DNA from: Chloroflexota bacterium
Lineage (GTDB): Bacteria; Chloroflexota; Dehalococcoidia; Dehalococcoidales; RBG-16-60-22
Length of the DNA stretch: 22,082 nt
Reading direction: 5' to 3'
NCBI GenBank assembly: GCA_022574315.1
Contig: JACZSH010000009.1
Span: 1 to 22,082 of the forward strand
This document shows positions 14,472 to 21,186 of this stretch, in pieces. The translations under genes were made by a program, and so were the position numbers. The notes below the pieces were generated by a model. That model had not been told where the DNA came from. It saw nothing but the letters and a program-made list of their open reading frames with translations, and did no database searches. Position 1 is the stretch's first letter. The number at the start of each line of letters is the position of its first letter.

Positions 14472-14594
14472 CTAACCGATTTTTTCCATATCCTCGCCGC
14501 AGCAGACCAGGGTGCCGCCGCCAACGACCGTTACCGTCACTTCGTTACCGCAAATATTACACCGGTATTTCTCGCCAATTTCCTCTACTGCCAT
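14472..14594 (-). CDS. dsr: Desulforedoxin (40-residue rubredoxin-like iron protein)
   Basis: A very short gene encoding 40 residues: MAVEEIGEKYRC, NICGNEVTVTVV, then GGGTLVCCGEDMEKIG. The C-X2-C (C12, C15) plus adjacent CC (C31, C32) is the four-cysteine iron site of desulforedoxin and of the N-terminal domain of desulfoferrodoxin, so it should bind one iron and carry single electrons, usually as a dimer. GGAGGA lies 6 bases before the ATG, and a promoter-like sequence lies at 14693-14722. It stands alone and is not fused to a superoxide-reductase domain. It indicates an anaerobic host with oxygen defence. The opposite-strand open frame over the same bases is a shadow. The symbol is borrowed from the family. 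Confidence 0.88.
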   Translation of the reverse strand: MAVEEIGEKYRCNICGNEVTVTVVGGGTLVCCGEDMEKIG

Positions 14595-14692
14595 GATGTT
14601 TCCTCCATTATCTCACTCGCCCCCGGCGATACCTCCCCCAGCGTGGCGCGGTATCCCTCTGCCGGTTTAGAGCCGGTCAACCACACACATAA

Positions 14693-14722
14693 ATTAAAAC
14701 ACTTCACGCCGCGGAGAGTCAA
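14693..14722 (-). promoter_or_regulatory. Probable promoter of the desulforedoxin gene
   Basis: Minus-strand TTGACT (14717-14722), an 18-base spacer, then TTTAAT (14693-14698); each box matches the sigma-70 consensus at 5 of 6. RNA would start near 14686, about 90 bases before the desulforedoxin ATG. Confidence 0.5.
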
Positions 14723-14955
14723 GGTGACCATGCCATGAGACGAACCCCGGCTGGCCGGCAACGATGGATAGAACCAGGAAGACGGACGCCACCATTAGCC
14801 GGGACGGTTTTATTTAACCACCCTGCTCCCTTTATCACCATTCCTCTGCCAGTCATAGAGATAAATGACACCAGGCGGCTTTTTGGCCGGGCGATTGTGG
14901 TGTAAAATACAGGGTGACGACCAATAAATAGCGAGCGGACTGGAACTGGATAACG
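14723..14955. other. Gap upstream of the truncated flavoprotein, no gene seen
   Basis: Neither strand has a convincing open frame or RNA gene. A TAAAAT at 14903-14908 with a poor -35 (TTTTTG, 14880-14885, 17-base spacer) could be a plus-strand promoter for the flavoprotein remnant. A short GTCAT/ATGAC inverted pair lies at about 14852-14869. Confidence 0.3.
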
Positions 14956-15939
14956 ATGAAGCTGGAATCCAAGGTTAACATCACCACCGATGTCCTTGTT
15001 ATCGGCGGAGGCGGTGCCGGACTCAGGGCGGCTATCGAAGCGAAGAGCCATGGCGGCCGCGTGCTCATGGTCTCCCGGTCCCGGGCAGGCTACGGGAGCA
15101 ACACGACTATCTCCGGAGGCGCTTTTGCCGCCGTGTTATCCCCGCCAGTCAATTGCCCGGAGACGGGAGATTCTGCGGAACAGCATTTTCGGGATACGGT
15201 CGAAGGCGGCTGTTTTTTCAACCAACAGCCTCTGGTGGCAACCATGGTCGAAAATGCGGCGCAACAGGTTGAAGACCTGCGCCGGTTTGGCGTTAAATAT
15301 ACCGACGCCAAGGCCACTCCCTGGATATCCCTGTCTTTTGACCCCGGGCACCGCCGTTCCAGAATGGTCTACGGGGGGAAAACCTTCGGCACCGATTTCA
15401 CCCTTCCCCTGCGGCAGTACGCCCTTTCCCGGGGCGTCGAGATACTGGAAGGCATCCTGATAACCGGCCTGTTGAAAAAAGACGAAACTGTTATCGGCGC
15501 GGAGGGTATTGATGCCGAAGGCAATGCCTGTACCTTTGTGGCACCGGCGGTCATCCTGGCCAGCGGTGGCCTGGGCAGAATCTACGCACGCAACGACAAC
15601 GCCGCCGGAGCCACCGGCGACGGTTACGCCATTGCCTATGATTCCGGGGCGGTTTTACAGGATATGGAATTCGTCCAGTTTTATCCGGCAGGCCTGGGCT
15701 CGGGCACACCGGCCCTGTTCTACGAATGTCTCCTGCTTGACAGTGGCGGCAGGCTGCTCAATCGGCGCGGCGAAGACATCGTGGCCAAGCACGCCCTGGC
15801 CGACCCGATGCGGCTGACCCGGGACCTGTTTGTTTCCCCATCTCACTACCAACCGGGTTTTTCAGGCACCGCCCGCGCCCACAACAGATATCTGCTTAAC
15901 ACGCTTAAAAAAAGATGTGGTATAATAAAGGATTGGTGA
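14956..15939 (+). pseudogene. FAD-dependent fumarate reductase/succinate dehydrogenase-type flavoprotein, C-terminally truncated
   Basis: A flavoprotein of the SdhA/FrdA/AspO family (FAD_binding_2). FAD motifs are clear: VLVIGGGGAGLRAA (14-27), the SNTTISGGAFAA loop (48-59), ILASGGLGRIY (about 200-210) and GDGYAIAYDSGA, MEFVQFYP. Homologues are usually about 550 residues; this one is 327. Family similarity seems to end at MRLTRDL (about 286-292), and the remaining ~35 residues are unlike the family. The catalytic Arg region and helical C-terminal domain are absent, and I could not find the lost part in other frames, so a deletion rather than a frameshift is likely. No good ribosome-binding site precedes the ATG. 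The tail overlaps the likely glgC promoter. It is probably non-functional, although a folded FAD-binding fragment cannot be excluded. Confidence 0.75.
15918..15926 (+). promoter_or_regulatory. Extended -10 promoter of glgC inside the flavoprotein tail
   Basis: TGG followed by TATAAT (15921-15926) is a perfect extended -10. A weak -35 TTAACA (15896-15901) lies 19 bases upstream, and extended -10 promoters tolerate a poor -35. RNA would start near 15933, about 77 bases before the glgC ATG. Confidence 0.6.
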
Positions 15940-16009
15940 ACATAAATGCCGCGTTGGTGGGTAAAGCAATTTATTTACCCGGAATGAGGAAGATGGGGGA
16001 GGCAGCTAC

Positions 16010-17302
16010 ATGGAGAACGTAGTCGCTATAATTTTAGCCGGAGGGGCGGGAGAGCGGCTGGGTATCCTGGCTCACGAAAGAACCAAGCCGGCAATCCCCT
16101 TCGCTGGCAAGTACCGCATCATAGATTTTACTCTCAGCAACTGTGTTAATTCGGGCATTTACAACGTTGCCGTTTTTACCCAGTATCAGCCCCGCTCCCT
16201 GGCCGACCATATCGGCATTGGCATGCCCTGGGGATTCCTAGCCCTGCCGGACCGGAAAATACAGCTGCTGCAGCCCTATCTGGCACGCGAAGAAGGTCGT
16301 GATTGGTACAAGGGAACGGCTGACGCCGCCTACCAGAATCTCCATTACATCGAGGAACAGGACGCAGAACTGGTGCTTATCCTCAGTGGCGACCACATCT
16401 ACAAGATGGACTATTCCGATATGATTGAATTCCACCGTAAAAGCAAGGCGGAGGCCACCCTGGCCGTCACCCGTCTGCCCAGAGAAGAATTGCAGGAATT
16501 CGGCACGGTAACCGTGGATAAAAACGGCCGGATAACCAGCTTCCAGGAAAAAGTGAAAGAGCCGAAGAGCGACCTTGTTTCCATGGGCGTTTACTGTTTT
16601 CAGAAAGACTTTCTTTTCTCATGCCTTGAGGAAGACGCTCAGCGCCGGTCATCCAAACACGATTTTGGCCGCAATATCTTTCCCCAACTGGTAGGTAATT
16701 GCCAGCTCTTCGCCTATAACTTTGAAGGTTACTGGCGGGATGTCGGCAGTGTCCGCAGCTACTGGCAGGCTAATATGAAGCTGCTTGATATCTCACCGCC
16801 GCTAATGTTCACCAGTGACTGGCCCATCCGTACCCGGGAAGAAGAACACCGGCCATCGGCCATTATCTCCCAGCGGGGTGACGTTCTGAACAGCATGGTA
16901 TCTCACGGCTGTATTATAGAGGGCCGCGTGGAGCATTCGGTGCTATCTCCGGGGGTCAGGGTGGCGGAGAACGCCATAATCAAAAACTCAGTTATCATGT
17001 CGGACACCGTTATCGGCCGGGACAGTGTTATTGACTGCTCGATACTGGATAAAAGAGTAATCGTTGAAGTTGGCTGCCAGATTGGTTTCGGCAATGATTT
17101 TCAGCCGAACCGCGAAGAGCCGAAAATACTGAGCACCGGAATCACCGTCATCGGCAAGGCGGCCCGGATACCCGCCGGGATTACTATCGGTCGGAATTGC
17201 GCGATTTTCAGTAACGTCATGGAGAGGGATTTCCGGAAGCCGATTATCCAGAGCGGTGAAACGATTAAGCCAAAGCGCCATCGGACCACCCGAAAAGAAT
17301 AG
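16010..17302 (+). CDS. glgC: Glucose-1-phosphate adenylyltransferase (ADP-glucose pyrophosphorylase)
   Basis: A 430-residue enzyme that makes ADP-glucose from ATP and glucose-1-phosphate, the committed step to glycogen. The N-terminal nucleotidyltransferase domain has LAGGAGERL (9-17), KPAIPFAGKYRIIDF (26-40), WYKGTADAAYQN (99-110), SGDHIYKMDY (126-135) and YWRDVGS. The C-terminal domain is a left-handed beta helix of hexapeptide repeats (about 300-400). The nucleotide loop reads GAGERLGILAHER where standard GlgC has GGGxGTRLxPLTxxR, so the enzyme is divergent and its sugar or nucleotide preference may differ. The ATG has GGGGGAGG about 8 bases upstream. It is followed by a galT-type gene after 57 bases, with no glycogen synthase in the window. 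Confidence 0.9.
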   Translation: MENVVAIILAGGAGERLGILAHERTKPAIPFAGKYRIIDFTLSNCVNSGIYNVAVFTQYQPRSLADHIGIGMPWGFLALPDRKIQLLQPYLAREEGRDWYKGTADAAYQNLHYIEEQDAELVLILSGDHIYKMDYSDMIEFHRKSKAEATLAVTRLPREELQEFGTVTVDKNGRITSFQEKVKEPKSDLVSMGVYCFQKDFLFSCLEEDAQRRSSKHDFGRNIFPQLVGNCQLFAYNFEGYWRDVGSVRSYWQANMKLLDISPPLMFTSDWPIRTREEEHRPSAIISQRGDVLNSMVSHGCIIEGRVEHSVLSPGVRVAENAIIKNSVIMSDTVIGRDSVIDCSILDKRVIVEVGCQIGFGNDFQPNREEPKILSTGITVIGKAARIPAGITIGRNCAIFSNVMERDFRKPIIQSGETIKPKRHRTTRKE

Positions 17303-17317
17303 CCGGCCACCGGCCGG
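17303..17317 (+). other. Hairpin between glgC and galT
   Basis: CCGGCC (17303-17308) and GGCCGG (17312-17317) form a perfect GC-only 6-bp stem with an ACC loop, directly after the glgC stop. No T-run follows. It may lower expression of the downstream gene or protect the glgC message end. Confidence 0.4.
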
Positions 17318-17359
17318 ATAGCTTAACATCACCGATTAAGACGGGAGTGAACGTTTATC

Positions 17360-18382
17360 ATGTCAGAATTAAGGCAGGACCCGACAACCCGGGAATGGGT
17401 GATAATAGCCCCGGAGAGAGCTAAGCGCCCCCAGCAAGCGACCAAAAAAAGACCCGCCGTCAAGTTACCCGCCTGGGATGCCTCCTGCCCTTTCTGTACA
17501 GGTAACGAAAGCCAGACCCCGGAAGAAGTTTTCCGCCTGCCTGCCACCAGCCAGGGCCCGGCCTGGGACGTCAGAGTCGTGCCCAACCGCTTTGCGGCGC
17601 TGATGCCCGGGGGAGACGTTAACCGGCAGAGGGACGGCCATTTCTTCCGTAAAATGAACGGCTTTGGCGTACATGAAGTAATCATCGAAAGCCCCGTCCA
17701 CAACGTCAGCATGGCGTTAATGACGTATGAACAGGTGGAAAAAGTGCTCATTACTTACCAGGAGAGATACAACGACCTGAAAAAAAACCGGCAACTCAAG
17801 TTTATTACCATCTTCAAGAATCAAGGGTGGGCGTCAGGGACTTCCCTGGCACACCCGCATTCCCAGCTGGTGGGCACACCCATCATGGCTCCCCACTATC
17901 ACCGGAAGTTTGACGTGGCGCATGATTACAATGCTGACACGGGCAACTGCCTGTACTGCGACCTGCTCGCCCAGGAGATAAGTGAGGACAAGAGAGTTAT
18001 CGCCCGGACCGACCAGTTCACCGTCTTCCACCCCTTCGCTTCACGCGTGCCCTTCGAGACCTGGATTATGCCCAACGAGCACTCCGCTTCCTTCGGCCTC
18101 TTCCCGATGGCACACTTCTCCGAACTGGCCAGGACACTGAAAGATACCCTTTTCTGCCTCTATCAAGAGCTGGATGACCCGGCGTTTAATCTTATGGTGG
18201 ACACTTCTACCACCGAAGATGAAGAGGACCCCTATTATCACTGGCATATCCGGATAGTGCCCCGGATAACCACCATCGCCGGGTTTGAAATGGGTTCCGG
18301 CATCTATGTAAATACCGCCCTGCCCGAAGAAACGGCCGTCACCGCCCGGCAATGCGCGCTATCCTGCCTTAAGACGGGGTAA
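17360..18382 (+). CDS. galT: Galactose-1-phosphate uridylyltransferase family enzyme
   Basis: A 340-residue HIT-superfamily nucleotidyltransferase. The active site reads HPHSQ (165-169), with H167 as the nucleophile that carries the nucleotidyl group. The zinc set of the Escherichia coli enzyme is kept: C43, C46, H114 (SPVHN) and H165. A second domain with HPFASRVPFETWIMP and HWHIRIVPR completes the fold. In the Leloir pathway it would swap UMP between UDP-glucose and galactose-1-phosphate. No galE or galK is present and it follows glgC, so a role on ADP-glucose, as in plant ADP-glucose phosphorylase, is an alternative. A GGGAGTGA lies upstream of the ATG. Confidence 0.9.
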   Translation: MSELRQDPTTREWVIIAPERAKRPQQATKKRPAVKLPAWDASCPFCTGNESQTPEEVFRLPATSQGPAWDVRVVPNRFAALMPGGDVNRQRDGHFFRKMNGFGVHEVIIESPVHNVSMALMTYEQVEKVLITYQERYNDLKKNRQLKFITIFKNQGWASGTSLAHPHSQLVGTPIMAPHYHRKFDVAHDYNADTGNCLYCDLLAQEISEDKRVIARTDQFTVFHPFASRVPFETWIMPNEHSASFGLFPMAHFSELARTLKDTLFCLYQELDDPAFNLMVDTSTTEDEEDPYYHWHIRIVPRITTIAGFEMGSGIYVNTALPEETAVTARQCALSCLKTG

Positions 18383-18403
18383 GTTTCCTCCGAGATGAAA
18401 CTT
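18381..18403. terminator. Hairpin between convergent galT and otsB-like genes
   Basis: AAGTTTC (18381-18387) and GAAACTT (18397-18403) form a perfect 7-bp stem with a 9-base loop, overlapping the galT stop. No T-run follows on either side, so it would be a weak or factor-assisted terminator. Confidence 0.35.
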
Positions 18404-18459
18404 TAGACCACCGGACCAGGCCCCCGACCGGCATTACCCCTGAAACCGGCGGTCAGCCT

Positions 18460-19272
18460 TCAGTTTGACCCGGGAGGGATGGTTTCCACCAGCCAGCCCA
18501 GAAAGGCTGCCACCTCGTTTACTCCCCTGAGGACAAAGTCAACGCTTTCGGCAACATCGGGCGGCGTTTCCTCGCCAATAACCCCCAGTGCCAGGCCGGC
18601 AAATTCGCCGCTCTTCGATAGTTCGCGCATGACGTTGAAAGCACCGATGTCAGCCACGTCATCTCCCAGATAAACCGCCGATTTAAGATTATAGCCTTCG
18701 ATGAGTTCTCTCAAGACCGACCCTTTGCTGATTTCCAGGGGAGGCCGAAGCTCGATCACCGTCCTGGCTTTATCGATGTTAAACGGCTGTGCCGCCGGAG
18801 AGCGGCTTATCGCCTGCAGGATAGCCTCTCGCACTTCTTCCCGGTCCGGCAGCGTCCGATAGTGGAAAACAAGCCCGGCACCCTTGTCCTCAAAACGCAC
18901 TCCCCTGGGCTGAAGGACCGGCCCCAATTCTTTAATCGCCGCCTGGATTTTAGCCACGTAAGGTTGTACCTCCGGCCTGACTTCCACTCTCCCGCTAACC
19001 CATTTTTCCAGGCCGTGGTTGCCGTTATAGACCACCCCGTCCACACCCACCAGCTCCCGCAGTACTTTGATTAACCTGCCCGAGATGGCCGATACCAGCG
19101 GCAGGCGCGGCACCAGGGAGGCCAGGTGTTCCTTCACCGCGGGGGCGACTTTCACCGCTTCCGCAGTCGGGGCAATCTCGGCGATGGTACCGTCGACGTC
19201 AAAGATTAGCCCGAAAGGCGCCTCAAGCACCACGTCTTTTATTTTATCCAGGTTTTCAAAGAGATAGTTCAT
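18460..19272 (-). CDS. otsB: Trehalose-6-phosphate phosphatase-like HAD hydrolase
   Basis: A 270-residue HAD-superfamily phosphatase of the trehalose-phosphatase type. HAD motif I is LIFDVDGTI (nucleophile D25, acid D27), motif II is AISGR (62-66), motif III uses K183 (EISKG), and motif IV is YLGDDVADIGAF (201-212); the cap segment (YNGNHGLEKW, 82-91) is typical of OtsB. It would hydrolyse trehalose-6-phosphate to trehalose. No trehalose-phosphate synthase is in the window, and its neighbours handle nucleotide sugars, so another sugar phosphate such as a glucosyl compound is possible. It has a weak GCGAGG ribosome-binding site. It is transcribed divergently from the glycosyltransferase. Confidence 0.87.
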   Translation of the reverse strand: MNYLFENLDKIKDVVLEAPFGLIFDVDGTIAEIAPTAEAVKVAPAVKEHLASLVPRLPLVSAISGRLIKVLRELVGVDGVVYNGNHGLEKWVSGRVEVRPEVQPYVAKIQAAIKELGPVLQPRGVRFEDKGAGLVFHYRTLPDREEVREAILQAISRSPAAQPFNIDKARTVIELRPPLEISKGSVLRELIEGYNLKSAVYLGDDVADIGAFNVMRELSKSGEFAGLALGVIGEETPPDVAESVDFVLRGVNEVAAFLGWLVETIPPGSN

Positions 19273-19334
19273 TTTTACCTCGCTTTATCCTTGGCATTAC
19301 TTTTCCCAATATCAATGCCGGCTTAGACTGACTA

Positions 19335-19363
19335 AGATTATTTTAAGCGCTTTGCGGTGACAA
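19335..19363 (-). promoter_or_regulatory. Possible promoter of the otsB-like gene
   Basis: Minus-strand TTGTCA (19358-19363), 17 bases, TAATCT (19335-19340). The -35 is good but the -10 matches only 3 of 6, so support is weak. It is divergent from the glycosyltransferase promoter. Confidence 0.3.
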
Positions 19364-19374
19364 GTAAATATTCC

Positions 19375-19403
19375 TTGCTAAAATTACGCACCTCTGCTAT
19401 AAT
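19375..19403 (+). promoter_or_regulatory. Extended -10 promoter of the glycosyltransferase gene
   Basis: TTGCTA (19375-19380), a 17-base spacer, then perfect TATAAT (19398-19403) preceded by TGC, an extended -10. RNA would start near 19410, about 25 bases before the ATG at 19435. This placement rules out upstream in-frame starts such as GTG 19357. Confidence 0.75.
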
Positions 19404-19434
19404 CCACCATCAATACGGTATAAGGGGGTGTTTC

Positions 19435-21153
19435 ATGGAAAATACTCCGCAATCGCCACCGAAACCAAGCACTTCGACTCCTGACCTGACCTCCAAGCGC
19501 AGCACGATGTACGGACTGATACTGGCCGTCTGGCTGGTTTCCCTGGTCTTGCTGATTCTGAACGCAGTTTCCCTCTACGGCACGCCGTCATCGGTCGGAC
19601 TCTGGATTCTGGTGGTGCTGGCCGCCCTCTGCGCGGCTATTTTCTGGTATTACGCTCTCTACCATTTCGGCCTGGTCTTATTCCGGCAGACAGGCAGGGT
19701 AAAACCAGGCGCCGCGATTGGGCAAGAAGGAGAGGGGGGCGATAATTTCCCTCGCATCGCTCTCCTTTACACCACGGTGGACGATTTCCGGTACAACGCC
19801 GCCCTGAGCTGTGTCAAGCAGGACTACCCCAACTTCCATGTCTTCCTGGTCGACGTGAGCCAGGGACAACACGGCCGCGACCAGGTGGATGAATTCCATA
19901 AGAAATTCCCCCAGCAGACCACTATCGTCAGGCGGGAAAAGCTGGATGGTTTCAAAGCGCGCAGTCTCAACCTGGCCCTGGCCAATCAAGCCAAGGGGTA
20001 CGAATTCTTCGCCCTCTGCGACGCCGATGGCATACTGGCGAGCCATTTTTTAAAAAGAGCCTCTGGCTACATCCGGCAGGACGACCGGATTGGGTTTGTG
20101 CAGGCCAACCATGACAGCGGCTCCAGCACCCGGAACGCGTTTACCGAACACTTCCTCGCCGAAACTAAAATCCGCTGGGAGCACAACAACGTGCCGCGGA
20201 ATCACTACGGGTTCCCGCTCATGCTGGGACACGGCGTGCTGGTGCGCACCGAAGCCTACACCAAGGCGGACGGATTTCCGGAAGTCGTCGCCGAGGACGT
20301 CGCCTTTACCATCGCCCTGCGCCACGCCGGTTATACCGGTTTCTTCGCCGAAGATATCGTCTGCAGTGAAGGCGTCCCGGAAGATTACGGGCAGTTAAGA
20401 AAGCGCACCTACCGCATGACCACGGCCGATACGGAGACGTTTGCCCGGCATACCGCCCCCTTTATCCGCTCCGCCTCGGCTTCTTTCGCCGAAAAATGGG
20501 ACATCGTCACCCACACCCTGAGAAGGACGGCTACTTCCCTGTTTCTCCCCTACCTCGTGCTATTGCTGGCGATCTCCTTTGCCTCGGCCAGCACCATGAC
20601 GGTTACTGCCTGTGGTCTGGTCGTTTTCGGCTGGCTGGCGTTGCTCAGTGCTCTGGCACGGGTAATCGTCAGCCGCTACCGCACGCCGGTTAAACTCTTC
20701 CGGCATCTCAGCCAGGTGACCTGTGTCTACGTCTCTTTCTATCTGCATACCTTTGTCTCCATCCTGGCTTTTACTATCGCCGGTAAAGCTCATTTTATCG
20801 TTACCGGGGCGAGTGCCAAAGAAAAAAACCAGGCGCGACTCGGTTTCCGCCAGAGAGCCGCCCGCCTGAACCCGAACAGCACGGCCATGCTGACCACCGC
20901 TTTCGTCCTGACCCTGCTGCTGTTAGGGGTAGCCGTCTTTACTCTCAACCTGGCGCTCATGGGGCTGGCCCTGGCCTTTTTCTCCCCGCTTATCCAGGGC
21001 AAAGCGGGCTGGAAACGGAAGCCGGCAGAAGCCACCGCCTGGCTGGCGCTGCTGCTTATCTTTGCCGGGGCGGTGCTTGGACCACTGGGAATCATCGGCC
21101 CTAACTGGCAGTACCTGGTACCGGTCGGTTTCTCGGTAATGATACGTACCTGA
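19435..21153 (+). CDS. Membrane-embedded family 2 glycosyltransferase (processive-type)
   Basis: A 572-residue inner-membrane enzyme. Two N-terminal helices (about 26-48, 54-82) precede a cytoplasmic GT-A domain (about 104-345), followed by about five helices (369-386, 389-411, 431-450, 486-516, 534-556), the topology of cellulose or hyaluronan synthase-like enzymes. Catalytic marks are DAD (196-198) and AED (286-288, catalytic base). The QxxRW motif is replaced by RKRTYRM (322-328), and the first Asp region reads LVDVSQG, so the product is uncertain. No PilZ domain is seen. Start at ATG 19435 is set by AAGGGGG 7 bases upstream and by the promoter at 19375-19403. It would use a nucleotide sugar to build an exported or surface glycan. 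It converges with the P-type ATPase gene. Confidence 0.85.
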   Translation: MENTPQSPPKPSTSTPDLTSKRSTMYGLILAVWLVSLVLLILNAVSLYGTPSSVGLWILVVLAALCAAIFWYYALYHFGLVLFRQTGRVKPGAAIGQEGEGGDNFPRIALLYTTVDDFRYNAALSCVKQDYPNFHVFLVDVSQGQHGRDQVDEFHKKFPQQTTIVRREKLDGFKARSLNLALANQAKGYEFFALCDADGILASHFLKRASGYIRQDDRIGFVQANHDSGSSTRNAFTEHFLAETKIRWEHNNVPRNHYGFPLMLGHGVLVRTEAYTKADGFPEVVAEDVAFTIALRHAGYTGFFAEDIVCSEGVPEDYGQLRKRTYRMTTADTETFARHTAPFIRSASASFAEKWDIVTHTLRRTATSLFLPYLVLLLAISFASASTMTVTACGLVVFGWLALLSALARVIVSRYRTPVKLFRHLSQVTCVYVSFYLHTFVSILAFTIAGKAHFIVTGASAKEKNQARLGFRQRAARLNPNSTAMLTTAFVLTLLLLGVAVFTLNLALMGLALAFFSPLIQGKAGWKRKPAEATAWLALLLIFAGAVLGPLGIIGPNWQYLVPVGFSVMIRT

Positions 21154-21186
21154 TTTCGGTTCCGTTGAGCGACGGCTGTACCCGGC

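Noticed and set aside
14466..14738. 90-residue plus-strand open frame
   Set aside because: It is the antisense of the desulforedoxin gene and its upstream region, with no family match and no ribosome-binding site.
19357..19434. Upstream GTG start adding 26 residues to the glycosyltransferase
   Set aside because: The extension runs over the TATAAT and the ribosome-binding site; ATG 19435 has AAGGGGG at good spacing.
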